From positions 1 through 11,301 of the forward strand of contig JBOGZL010000071.1 in NCBI GenBank assembly GCA_050697195.1: a stretch of DNA of 11,301 nucleotides. The letters are read 5' to 3'. This DNA is from DASPWW01 sp050697195. Lineage in GTDB: Bacteria > Actinomycetota > Thermoleophilia > Solirubrobacterales > 70-9. Shown one piece after another: positions 1-5,614 of the stretch. Numbering within the stretch: the stretch's first letter is position 1; the number at the start of each line of letters is the position of its first letter. The position numbers and the translations under genes are program-made. Below the pieces are notes generated by a model. The model was given only the letters and a program-made list of their open reading frames with translations, did no database searches and was not told where the DNA came from.

Positions 1-7
1 CGGAGCA

Positions 8-15
8 TCCGACCC
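8..15. repeat. Left copy of 8-bp target-site duplication
   Basis: TCCGACCC directly abuts the left inverted repeat and is identical to 1581-1588. Eight base pairs is the usual IS66 duplication length. Confidence 0.93.
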
Positions 16-32
16 GTAAGCGTTCAGCCCCC
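16..32. repeat. IS66 left terminal inverted repeat
   Basis: GTAAGCGTTCAGCCCCC is the exact reverse complement of 1564-1580. Beyond 17 bp the match becomes patchy. Confidence 0.95.
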
Positions 33-53
33 TACCGCCCACCTCGACCTGAG

Positions 54-1481
54 TCAGACCAGCGAGGGTGCGGGGCTTGCCCGAGAGGTGGCGGTGATCG
101 CCTCGACCAGGAAGCCGAAGCGCGAACGGCCTTGCAGCCGGCAGGTCTGGGAGACGGAGAGCATCCGCTCCGCGAAGCGCTCCCCCGGTTCGGACTGGCT
201 GCCGAGGGAGACCTTGCGATGGATAACCGCCCCTCGCAGCCTGCGCTCGGCGCGGTTGTTGGTCGGCTCGACCGCGTCGATCTCGGTGAAGGCCCAAAGC
301 GCCGGCCAGGGCTTCAGCAGGTTGCGGGCGAAGGTGCGGAAGTGGCGATTGCGAGCGCTCTTCTTGCGGTGGGGCTCGAGCAACGCTCGCAGGCGGCGCT
401 TGGTGGGAGCGATCTCGCGGGTAAGGCGGTCGCGGTCCCCGTGAGAGGCGAAGGCCTCCCAAGCGGCGAACGGCTCGCGGCAGATCTCAAGCCCCGCCTC
501 CCCGAAGCGCTGCTGGTCGGCCAGGCCCTCGGAGTGGTGGCGGAAGTCGCGCAAGAGGTGCGCCCGGCAGACCTGGCGCCGCGCTGGGTCGAGCGAGTCA
601 TAGGCCCACCAGCGATCCGAGGAGACGATGCCCGCGAAGCTCTCGCCGATCAGCTCGGGAAGCTCGCGCTCGTGGCGGTCGGCGGCGATGTGGAAGGCGG
701 CGAAGCTGTCGGTGAGGGCGCCCCAGAGGGTGCGGCGCTGCCCGGCGCACCTCCATCCGGTCTCATCGACGCAGACCACGGGAGCATCCTTGACCGCCTC
801 GCGCAACTCCGCGTAGGGCTCGGTCAGGGCGCCGGAAGTCCGCTGGCAGATCGCGTCCACCGAGCCGACCGAGACATCGCAGCCAAACAACTCCCCGCAG
901 AGCTCCGAGGCGTCGCGGCGGGAAACCCTGTTTCTGACCGACAGCAGGGCGATCGCCGCCCGCAGGCGAGGGCCGAAGGCGCTTCGCCCGCTCTCCGAGG
1001 GCAGCTGCGCCCCGGTGCGGCGCCCGCAGCCCCGGCAGTGCAACGCGTGGGCGCGGTGCTCGGTGACCGTGACCGCGATCGGCGGCAGCTCCGCGACCTG
1101 GTGGCGGTGGGGCTCGCCGGCGGGCCTCCGCTCGCCCCGGCCGAAGTCCCTCCCGCAGCCCGAGCAGCGCTCGGGCCAGTGATCGACGATCCCGTCCAGC
1201 TCCGCCTCGGCCACGAGCCCTCTGGTCTTGCCCTCGTGGCCGGGCTGCCCGCCTTTCCTGCGCCTGCTTGGGCGCTTGGGTTGAGGGCGCTTGCCCGGCG
1301 GGTCGCTTGAGGGCGGACGCGAGGAGTTGCGGGAGTTCTCGCGCAGCTTTTCCTCGAGGCGTTCGATCCGCGCCTCCAGGCGGGCGATCTGGCGCTCGTG
1401 GCGCGCCGTCAGCTCGACCAGGAACTCGACGCAAGCCTCCCGGCCGGCGTCGTAGACCGCTTCGGCCTCGGCGCGCTCCAC
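54..1481 (-). CDS. IS66-family transposase (TnpC type)
   Basis: This 475-aa DDE transposase moves the surrounding element by DNA cleavage and strand transfer. Residues about 25-50 form a charged heptad-like coiled coil, followed by the basic, proline-rich linker common in IS66 transposases. A zinc-finger region has CSGC (C106, C109) and CRGC (C149, C152). The catalytic core shows VDETGW (D239), SSDRWWAYD (D289) with CRAHLLRDF just after, and TNNRAERRLR with E412, giving the full DDE triad in the usual IS66 contexts. A short C-terminal domain follows. Length is normal for the single-gene group. The start is a GTG at 1481 with a weak upstream purine stretch; a TTGACA hexamer at 1523-1528 (minus strand) lacks a convincing -10. 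The gene lies wholly between the inverted repeats, 98 bp in from the right end. Confidence 0.95.
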   Translation of the reverse strand: MERAEAEAVYDAGREACVEFLVELTARHERQIARLEARIERLEEKLRENSRNSSRPPSSDPPGKRPQPKRPSRRRKGGQPGHEGKTRGLVAEAELDGIVDHWPERCSGCGRDFGRGERRPAGEPHRHQVAELPPIAVTVTEHRAHALHCRGCGRRTGAQLPSESGRSAFGPRLRAAIALLSVRNRVSRRDASELCGELFGCDVSVGSVDAICQRTSGALTEPYAELREAVKDAPVVCVDETGWRCAGQRRTLWGALTDSFAAFHIAADRHERELPELIGESFAGIVSSDRWWAYDSLDPARRQVCRAHLLRDFRHHSEGLADQQRFGEAGLEICREPFAAWEAFASHGDRDRLTREIAPTKRRLRALLEPHRKKSARNRHFRTFARNLLKPWPALWAFTEIDAVEPTNNRAERRLRGAVIHRKVSLGSQSEPGERFAERMLSVSQTCRLQGRSRFGFLVEAITATSRASPAPSLV

Positions 1482-1563
1482 GCCTCGGAGTTCGACGCGA
1501 TCGAGGTGAGCCCTTTGGTTATGTCAACCGTCTGCCGCCTCCCGGCCCAGGCGTGGAGGCGTT

Positions 1564-1580
1564 GGGGGCTGAACGCTTAC
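1564..1580. repeat. IS66 right terminal inverted repeat
   Basis: GGGGGCTGAACGCTTAC pairs perfectly with 16-32 and forms the transposase-proximal end of the element. Confidence 0.95.
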
Positions 1581-1588
1581 TCCGACCC
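1581..1588. repeat. Right copy of 8-bp target-site duplication
   Basis: TCCGACCC directly abuts the right inverted repeat and is identical to 8-15, showing transposition rather than recombination at this site. Confidence 0.93.
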
Positions 1589-1619
1589 GACGATTTGCAG
1601 GGGTTTTACGCCCAACACG

Positions 1620-1666
1620 CTGGTCTACGAAACCAGAGGTCACAGGTTCGAATCCTGTCGGGCGCG
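1620..1666 (+). pseudogene. tRNA-Arg(ACG) 3' half; probable attachment-site scar
   Basis: The sequence folds as the 3' half of a tRNA. The anticodon arm CTGGT-CTACGAA-ACCAG (1620-1636) has anticodon ACG, followed by a 5-nt variable loop AGGTC and a T arm ACAGG-TTCGAAT-CCTGT (1642-1658). The acceptor 3' strand CGGGCGC (1659-1665) and discriminator G follow, with no encoded CCA. The expected 5' partner GCGCCCG and a D arm are absent from the preceding 40 bases, where the sequence is TTTGCAGGGGTTTTACGCCC. A tRNA 3' half on its own is the classic product of tyrosine-recombinase integration into a tRNA gene, marking one end of an integrative element. In that reading the element side is to the left, towards the IS, and the chromosomal flank to the right. 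No integrase gene is visible in the window. Confidence 0.75.
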
Positions 1667-1791
1667 CTTCGATCTTCTGGCCCTGCACCGGCGGATGCCG
1701 CATGGCAAGCGGGATCGCCGCGCGTTCACAAGCCGTGGGCATCGGCCCCGACCCGGGTCAGCGCGGGCCAGCGCAGGGCGTGGTTTACCCC
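1667..1791. other. Non-coding stretch after the tRNA fragment
   Basis: I see no convincing gene here. Open frames across it are short, and those crossing the tRNA fragment are artefacts of the T-arm sequence. Confidence 0.4.
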
Positions 1792-1794
1792 TCA

Positions 1795-1816
1795 CGTTCC
1801 CTCGACGTTCCCTCGA
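1795..1816. repeat. Two tandem copies of an 11-bp unit
   Basis: CGTTCCCTCGA occurs twice head to tail, with a degenerate third unit (CAGTCCCTCCC) following. It overlaps the end of the broken coding remnant at 1792-2060. Significance unknown. Confidence 0.6.
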
Positions 1817-1821
1817 CAGTC

Positions 1822-1840
1822 CCTCCCGAAGCGCGGGAGG
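1822..1840. other. Small GC-rich hairpin
   Basis: CCTCCCG and CGGGAGG form a 7-bp stem with the 5-nt loop AAGCG. There is no T run on either side, so I do not call it a terminator. It lies inside the presumed remnant at 1792-2060 and may be incidental. Confidence 0.3.
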
Positions 1841-2060
1841 TGATCACCGCAGCCGCGAAAGAACTCGTGACCCGTGGAGATGATGCAGCCCCGGGGCGCG
1901 CAGTCGTCGAGCACCTCGGGCGCGCGTAGCGGTCGGGCTCGCTGATCTGCACCCAGTTGAGGTTGCTGCGGTAGCCGACCTCGGGCAGGTGGTTGCCGCC
2001 ACTGGCGGTGATGCGGACCGCAACGTAGCCGAAGTAACCCTGAGGCGCGGCGAAAAGGCA

Positions 2061-2489
2061 TCACAGCCGAGGTACTCGCTGCGCCCGGCGAGCGGCCGCG
2101 GCTTGGGCCGCCGCCAACGCGAGCTCGAACTCGCGGACGGCTTCACGGGCTCGACGGATCCGACCGGGTGTCGTCGCGTGCCCGTAGATCGGCTGCGGCT
2201 CGAGCGTGTACATGTCGTCCCCGATCCGCAGGTACAGCCCGGTGCCAAAGGACCAGCGTGGCTTCGCCACCACGCTCACACCCTCGATCGGCTCCGAGAC
2301 GACGAGACGCGGCGGCGCCGCCGCGTCTTCGGGCGGCAGGACGAGCCACAGATGGCGGTCGCCGATCAGCACCGTCCCGGCCATCGTCCAGTAGCGCCGG
2401 CCCGGCCCGAAGGCGGCCACCGCCTCGAACTCAGGCTCGGTCGCCAAGCCTTGGAAAGGCGTTCCGCGCGGGCTCTCGGCAAGTCTCAT
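2061..2489 (-). CDS. Small protein of unknown function
   Basis: This 142-aa protein is not recognised. It is likely soluble, with no signal peptide or membrane helix. Residues about 10-100 alternate hydrophobic and charged positions as in a mostly beta fold (FEAVAAFGPGRRYWTMAG, DRHLWLVLPPED, GTGLYLRIGDDMYTLEP). The last 35 residues form an alanine-rich, charged helix (REAVREFELALAAAQAAAAR), giving a natural-looking C-terminus. The ATG at 2489 is preceded by AGGAGA at 8-nt spacing, and its ATGA overlaps the TGA of the DUF899 remnant upstream. That coupling, together with the ribosome binding site, is the best evidence that it is a real gene, the last intact one of the leftward string. Confidence 0.6.
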   Translation of the reverse strand: MRLAESPRGTPFQGLATEPEFEAVAAFGPGRRYWTMAGTVLIGDRHLWLVLPPEDAAAPPRLVVSEPIEGVSVVAKPRWSFGTGLYLRIGDDMYTLEPQPIYGHATTPGRIRRAREAVREFELALAAAQAAAARRAQRVPRL

Positions 2490-2704
2490 CCGGTTCGTCT
2501 CCTATTGCGAGAGCTGCTGGCGCTGGCGCCGTCGCCGCAGGACCCCTCGAAGACGTAGTCGTCCAGGACGACGCCGCCGGCCGGTAACTCGTGCCTCGCG
2601 GCCGCGACGGCTTCCGTCGCGCGGCGCAGCCCGGTCTCCCGCTCGAGCAGCCGGTCGCGCGCCGCCCGGTACTCGGCCGACTCCCCTGGAAATGTGAGGC
2701 TCAC
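2486..2704 (-). pseudogene. DUF899-family protein, N-terminal remnant
   Basis: The first 54 or so residues match the N-terminus of DUF899 (thioredoxin-like fold) proteins: ESAEYRAARDRLLERETGLR, then ATEAVAAARHELPAGG and DDYVFEG. Intact family members are usually over 200 residues. Here the DYVFEG motif is followed at once by a low-complexity Gly/Ala/Ser/Arg tail, and the frame ends after 72 residues, so the thioredoxin-like core is missing. The GTG start at 2704 overlaps the TGA of the preceding VOC remnant as GTGA, and the TGA at the end overlaps the next ATG as ATGA. The simplest reading is an internal deletion that kept both ends and the operon coupling. Function is very probably lost. Confidence 0.65.
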
Positions 2705-3002
2705 CGTGTCGTCCCTTCCTCGATCGCGAAGGTGTTGCCGTCGGGATCCGTGAACCAAGCGACCCTGCCGTCGCCGAGTTCATGGATTCCCTTCTCGTCG
2801 GCTGCCAAAGCGGGATCGTCAAGCGCTCGAACGTGACCCCGTTGGCGGCGAGCTCGTCGACCAGGTCCTCGAGGTCGGCCACGTACCAGGTGGCCAGCGT
2901 CGCGGTCGCCTTGCCCGCGTGAGACGGGGACTCAAAGACGTGCAGCCGAGTAGCGCGAGTGCAAGCCAGCGCCTGGGGTTTGGCGACGAGCTCATCGGTC
3001 AA
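2701..3002 (-). pseudogene. VOC-family protein, truncated and frameshifted
   Basis: This is a glyoxalase/bleomycin-resistance (VOC) superfamily gene with two lesions. Frame one reads TRLHVFESPSHAGKATATLA, then TWYVADLEDLVDELAANG and VTFER, down to about 2825. The continuation is in another frame: DDPALAADEKGIHELGDG, then RVAWFTDPDGNTFAIEEGT, stopping at TGA 2701-2703. HELGDGRVAWFTDPDGN is a very typical VOC C-terminal strand, so one base has been lost or gained around 2815-2828. About 25-30 N-terminal residues (first beta strand and helix) are also absent. The only available start is a TTG at 3002 overlapping the upstream TGA. A sequencing error could explain the frameshift but not the N-terminal loss. 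Confidence 0.75.
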
Positions 3003-3358
3003 CCATCGCCAGCGAGGTCCTCGGCGATGGTGATCGTATTCCCGTCAGGATCGCTGATGAGCGTGGTTCGCACGATTCCTGGCGCGGTGCTGATTGGGCC
3101 TGGGGTGATGTGCCGTTCCGCCAGCACCGCGAGCTGCCGCTCGAGATCGTTGACCGCGAGCGTGAGTAGCGCAGTTCCGGCGCGGTCGGGATCCCCGATG
3201 AGCTGGATCCAGCGTGTCGGCGCGAGCCGCCATTCGGCCACCGGCTCGTTTTCCATCGGGATGGCGTCGGCGGGGCGACCAAGCTGGCGCTCGCACCAGT
3301 CAAGCGCCGAGTCGAAGTCCCGGACCGCAACCCCCGCTAGGACGTTGGTGACTTCCAT
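2999..3358 (-). CDS. VOC-family (glyoxalase/bleomycin-resistance-like) protein
   Basis: This is a 119-aa cytosolic protein with the paired beta-alpha-beta-beta-beta layout of a VOC domain. It opens with VLAGVAVRDFDSALDWCERQ and ends with the family signature SDPDGNTITIAED. The usual N-terminal metal-ligand histidine is replaced (TNVLAGV), so it may bind small molecules rather than catalyse a glyoxalase I reaction; substrate cannot be read from sequence. The ATG at 3358 has a perfect AGGAGG 7 nt upstream. Its TGA overlaps the TTG of the next VOC remnant. It follows the cupin gene by 65 nt in the same direction, so co-transcription is likely. Confidence 0.85.
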   Translation of the reverse strand: MEVTNVLAGVAVRDFDSALDWCERQLGRPADAIPMENEPVAEWRLAPTRWIQLIGDPDRAGTALLTLAVNDLERQLAVLAERHITPGPISTAPGIVRTTLISDPDGNTITIAEDLAGDG

Positions 3359-3423
3359 GGACAGACCTCCTGCTAGTAGGTGTGCGCTGAGTCGGCCTTG
3401 CCCTCATTCATCGAGATCGCCCG

Positions 3424-3978
3424 TCACCTCTTGTGCCGAAAGCGGTAAAGCGCGGCGAGCGGGCCAAACAGCACGCCCTGTAGCGCGGGTGGCGGCGACG
3501 TGAGCACCACCGTGTCGCGATAGCGGAGCGAGAAATCCGCCGCCTGCAGCAGCGCCGGCAGGGTCTTGGGCCTGCCGCCGGCGGTGAAGCGCCCGCCGGC
3601 GGTCATCCGAGCGCCCTTCTCGATCGACTCCCGCAGGCGCATCGGCGGTCGCGCCTCCACGAGCAGCCGGCTGGGGCCGGGCCCGGTGTTCTCAAAGCGG
3701 TGCCGCGCGCCCGGCTCCACCACCAGCTCGTCGCCCGGACCGGCCGGGCGCTTCTCGCCGTCGAGCTCGAAGGTGAGCTGGCCTTCCAGGATCCGGTAGC
3801 GCTCCTGCAGGCCGGGATGGATGTGCTCGGAGAGCACGCCTCCGCCGGGCTGCGTCTCGATCTCGATCTTCAGATGGTCACCCTCGTGCTCGAAGCGGTA
3901 GCGCTGGCGAAACAGAGGGTCTTCGACCCACTCCGCGTTCCCAATCTTCCCTTCCGCGTTCATCTCGGATTCGCTCAC
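3424..3978 (-). CDS. Cupin-domain protein
   Basis: This 184-aa protein has a single conserved cupin barrel at about residues 25-110. Motif 1 is HIHPGLQERYRILEG (H52, H54, E59) and motif 2 is PGDELVVEPGARHRFENTG (H93), which supplies a complete set of candidate metal ligands. The remaining 75 residues are less typical: a Gly-rich stretch and a hydrophobic segment near 155-178 (VVLTSPPPALQGVLFGPLAA) that might contact a membrane. Proteins of this type serve as small-molecule isomerases, oxygenases or binding proteins; the substrate here is unknown. The GTG at 3978 is chosen because GAGGAGG lies 7 nt upstream, whereas the internal ATG at codon 6 has no such site. It lies between the membrane-protein gene and the VOC gene in the leftward string. 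Confidence 0.85.
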   Translation of the reverse strand: MSESEMNAEGKIGNAEWVEDPLFRQRYRFEHEGDHLKIEIETQPGGGVLSEHIHPGLQERYRILEGQLTFELDGEKRPAGPGDELVVEPGARHRFENTGPGPSRLLVEARPPMRLRESIEKGARMTAGGRFTAGGRPKTLPALLQAADFSLRYRDTVVLTSPPPALQGVLFGPLAALYRFRHKR

Positions 3979-4045
3979 GGCTGGTCCTCCTCTGTCCGCA
4001 TCGATGGGACACGTCTCATTGGCCCGGTCGCACGACTGGCTGATC

Positions 4046-4585
4046 TCATCCCGCCCCCGTTAGGGCCTTGCGCTGACTCGGCATCCGGCCACGTTTGCTC
4101 CCGCGCGCGCCCCCCGGCTTGAAAACCGCGAGGACGGTGGCCGTGGCCAGTGCGGCGAGATCCCAGCCTCCTCCGACCAGGATCCGCCCCTCCGTCCCGC
4201 CGCTCCCATCGCGCATCTGCTCGACCGAGGGGCCGAGGACGAAGGCGCCCATCAGGATCACTGTCACCAGGAGAACCAGCTTCGCGGTGGTCCACGGATA
4301 GCGGAGGACCCCCCACTTCGTCCCCAGCCCGAGCCCTATGCCCGTCAGCAGTGCCGCAAAGCTGAGCGGGATGCCGAAGAAGGTGCTGAACATCGCCAGG
4401 ATGTCGTACGAAGCCCGTGCCACCTCGGGGTCCTCGGTGCCGGCGGCGCGGATCGCGACCGCCAGGAATCCGGCGACGTCGCCGAACAGGCCGACCGAGA
4501 CGAGGATGTGCGCGGTCAGCAGCGTTCGCCGGGCTCGCGGGGAGAGCCGGCGTCTCGGCCGTCGTTCTGCCCCTTCGTCGCTCAT
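4046..4585 (-). CDS. Four-helix integral membrane protein (DUF2269-like)
   Basis: This 179-aa protein has four predicted membrane helices at about residues 21-46, 66-88, 98-118 and 138-156. Both tails are basic: RRPRRRLSPRARR at the N-terminus and a Lys/Arg-rich C-terminus. The TAHILVSVGLFGD opening and the YPWTTAKLVLLVT segment recall the small four-helix DUF2269-type membrane proteins of actinobacteria; that assignment comes from memory and is moderate. Function unknown. ATG 4585 follows a purine-rich GAAGGGTGGGAC and overlaps the TGA of the 43-aa MMPL-like stub as ATGA, so it is probably translated with the stub from the promoter at 4750-4793. Confidence 0.75.
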   Translation of the reverse strand: MSDEGAERRPRRRLSPRARRTLLTAHILVSVGLFGDVAGFLAVAIRAAGTEDPEVARASYDILAMFSTFFGIPLSFAALLTGIGLGLGTKWGVLRYPWTTAKLVLLVTVILMGAFVLGPSVEQMRDGSGGTEGRILVGGGWDLAALATATVLAVFKPGGARGSKRGRMPSQRKALTGAG

Positions 4586-4713
4586 GTCCCACCCTTCTCG
4601 CTGCGGACCGCCGGCGCCAGGGCCGAGGGGTCGACTCGGAGCACCCGCGACGGCGTCGATGTGAGGACAACGGTTCTCTTGTGGGCGAGCACCCAGCGGG
4701 TCAGCGCAGACAC
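4582..4713 (-). pseudogene. N-terminal stub resembling an MMPL-family transporter
   Basis: A 43-aa frame starts at GTG 4713, with GGAG 5 nt upstream, and reads MSALTRWVLAHKRTVV before becoming unremarkable. That opening is typical of the extreme N-terminus of MMPL/RND-superfamily exporters, just before their first membrane helix. Here the helix and the other 650 or more residues are missing. The frame stops at a TGA overlapping the ATG of the four-helix protein (ATGA). This looks like a large internal deletion of an exporter gene that left its promoter, start and coupling to the next gene. The match covers only about 16 residues, so it could instead be a genuine short leader peptide. Confidence 0.5.
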
Positions 4714-4749
4714 GTCAGCTCCAGTCGGTCGTTCGGATCAGTGACCGAG

Positions 4750-4778
4750 GTTTTAAGGGCGAAGCCGCCGCAGCACAA
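4750..4778 (-). promoter_or_regulatory. Predicted promoter for the leftward string
   Basis: On the minus strand, TTGTGC (4773-4778) and TAAAAC (4750-4755) are separated by exactly 17 bp. The GTG at 4713 lies about 37 nt downstream of the -10. Spacing and layout match the promoter at 5568-5596. The weak -35 fits dependence on an activator. Confidence 0.6.
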
Positions 4779-4794
4779 TCCCAGGATCCTGGGG
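4773..4794 (-). promoter_or_regulatory. Operator palindrome, copy 2, with -35 box
   Basis: CCCAGGATCCTGGG (4780-4793) is a perfect 14-bp palindrome. On the minus strand it is followed after one base by TTGTGC (4773-4778). The 22-base block differs at one position from 5591-5612. It lies just upstream of the MMPL-like stub and four-helix-protein genes and is probably a binding site for the LuxR-type regulator encoded at 5650. Confidence 0.65.
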
Positions 4795-4799
4795 AATTA

Positions 4800-5133
4800 G
4801 GGCGCCGTCCCGCTGGAGTACACAACCTCGTCCCGGTGACGTCGTAGGGAACGTTGACGGTCTCGTCTGCGCCGGGGTTTGGGCCGCCAGCCACCGGAGA
4901 TGCTGTTGCCGTCCTCGCTGAGCTAACCCCTGAAGGTCGTGTCCAGCGGCCCGTGTGACACGGAGATAGTCATCAAGCCATCCTGCACGTCCCATTCGTA
5001 TGGCAACGGCTCGGGCGACATGTGCGAGTAGACGTGCGAGCTGAAGGCGTTTCCATTCGCCAACCAGAAAGTCCAGTCGCTTCAGGGCGGGATCCGGTGG
5101 CGACTGGGGTTGTGGTGTCGGATCGTCGGTCAC
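4800..5133 (-). pseudogene. DUF1579-like gene with deletion, frameshift and stop
   Basis: The GTG at 5133 (GGAGA upstream) starts PDPALKRLDFLVGEW, the normal opening of a DUF1579-like family of small beta-barrel proteins. The frame then becomes nonsense. In another frame the family's C-terminal half is clear: AFSSHVYSHMSPEPLPYEWD, then VQDGLMTISVSHGPLDTTFRG, a TAG where Glu is expected, and LSEDGNSISGGWRPKPGADE followed by TVNVPYDVTGTR. About 50 residues between the halves are missing. The damage therefore comprises an internal deletion, a frame change at the deletion point and a nonsense codon (TAG at about 4923-4925). It follows the SnoaL-like gene by 24 nt in the same direction, so it was once its operon partner. 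The family name is from memory. Confidence 0.7.
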
Positions 5134-5157
5134 AGCGCTCTCCGTTACGTGTGCTCG

Positions 5158-5532
5158 TCACGGGGTCATCGGGTTGTCGAGGACGATCCGCCAGCTGCCG
5201 TTCGGCTGGCGTCGCGAGACCATCGTGGCGCGGCCCGACATCTCGACCGGCGAACCGTCCTCGCCAGTGCCGGCGAGGCTCCACCTCGCATGGGTCAGCG
5301 CGATGCTGGCACCCTCGAGCTTCTCGACCACCTCGCTGCGGAAGTCAGGCTCGAGCGCGAAGGTCGCCTCGACCGAAGCCCGGATCGCTTCCTTGCCGCT
5401 CACCCGCTCTCCCTCCGGAGGGACGATCAAAGCCGCGTCCTCGTCGTAGAGGTCGATGTACGCGTCGAGATCCCTCGCCTTGAAAGCCGCCTCCAGCAAC
5501 GCGTGGATCTCCTCGGGGGCGCGTGCGGTCAT
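5158..5532 (-). CDS. SnoaL-like / NTF2-fold small protein
   Basis: This 124-aa cytosolic protein has an NTF2-like fold. A first helix (EEIHALLEAAFKARDLDAY) precedes the IDLYDEDAALIVPPEG motif and EAIRASVEATF. The chain ends in sheet strands with RWSLAGTGEDGSPVEMSGR and SWRIVLDNP, as in SnoaL/DUF4440 proteins. Such proteins bind or convert small hydrophobic molecules; the ligand is unknown. ATG 5532 is preceded by AGGAG at 6-nt spacing. The promoter at 5568-5596 and the palindrome at 5598-5611 place it under the divergent LuxR-type regulator. A longer open frame running upstream through the regulator's region on this strand is not coding. Confidence 0.88.
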   Translation of the reverse strand: MTARAPEEIHALLEAAFKARDLDAYIDLYDEDAALIVPPEGERVSGKEAIRASVEATFALEPDFRSEVVEKLEGASIALTHARWSLAGTGEDGSPVEMSGRATMVSRRQPNGSWRIVLDNPMTP

Positions 5533-5567
5533 GCGTGACTCCTCTCGTCGGATGCTTGGTCGGAGAG

Positions 5568-5596
5568 GTTCTACGGGCGACGGCGACGGGGCACAA
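5568..5596 (-). promoter_or_regulatory. Predicted promoter of the SnoaL-like gene
   Basis: On the minus strand, TTGTGC (5591-5596) and TAGAAC (5568-5573) are separated by 17 bp. The start codon lies about 36 nt beyond the -10. The operator palindrome begins one base upstream of the -35. Confidence 0.6.
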
Positions 5597-5612
5597 TCCC
5601 AGGACCCTGGGG
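5591..5612. promoter_or_regulatory. Operator palindrome, copy 1, between divergent genes
   Basis: CCCAGGACCCTGGG (5598-5611) is a palindrome with one mismatched pair, sharing 21 of 22 bases in its block with 4773-4794. It lies between the SnoaL-like gene and the LuxR-type regulator, touching the leftward -35 and lying 3 nt from a possible rightward -35 (TTCGGA, 5615-5620). It is probably the regulator's own binding site, allowing autoregulation. Confidence 0.65.
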
Positions 5613-5614
5613 TA

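Larger units (their letters stand above)
16..1580 (-). mobile_element. Complete IS66-family insertion sequence (single-ORF type)
   Basis: The element is 1565 bp, bounded by perfect 17-bp inverted repeats (GTAAGCGTTCAGCCCCC and its complement) and flanked by an identical 8-bp direct repeat, TCCGACCC, at 8-15 and 1581-1588. Termini beginning GTAA and 8-bp target duplications are characteristic of the IS66 family. It carries only the transposase gene, without the tnpA and tnpB accessory genes of classical IS66, which fits the shorter single-gene (ISBst12-like) branch. Transposase frame, both ends and target duplication are all intact, so insertion may be recent and the copy may be functional. 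The empty target site can be rebuilt by joining base 15 to base 1589; this lies 31 bp before the tRNA fragment at 1620. Confidence 0.95.
1792..2060 (-). pseudogene. Frameshifted remnant of an unidentified protein
   Basis: No known family is recognised. Just past the stop of the 142-aa gene, and in the same frame, the minus strand reads GYFGYVAVRITASGG, then GNHLPEVGYRSNLNWVQISE up to about 1925. The frame with protein-like codon use then changes to APEVLDDCAPRGCIISTGHE, ending at a TGA at 1792-1794. Both halves have strong G/C third positions and plausible composition, and a single-base loss near 1920-1930 would rejoin them as one chain. There is no start codon with a ribosome binding site before the first half, so the 5' end also seems lost. 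It could be a decayed gene, or two chance open frames in GC-rich DNA. The boundaries are approximate. Confidence 0.35.

Noticed and set aside
132..1310. 392-aa open frame on the plus strand across the IS
   Set aside because: It is antisense to a clear DDE transposase, has low-complexity Gly/Ala/Arg composition and matches nothing recognisable.
1589..1666. A complete tRNA gene
   Set aside because: The preceding bases cannot pair with the acceptor 3' strand CGGGCGC and contain no D arm, so only a 3' half is supported.
1524..1742. Short frames across the tRNA fragment (with GFEPVTSGF- or RGHRFESC-like strings)
   Set aside because: These strings are typical spurious translations of a tRNA T arm and not proteins.
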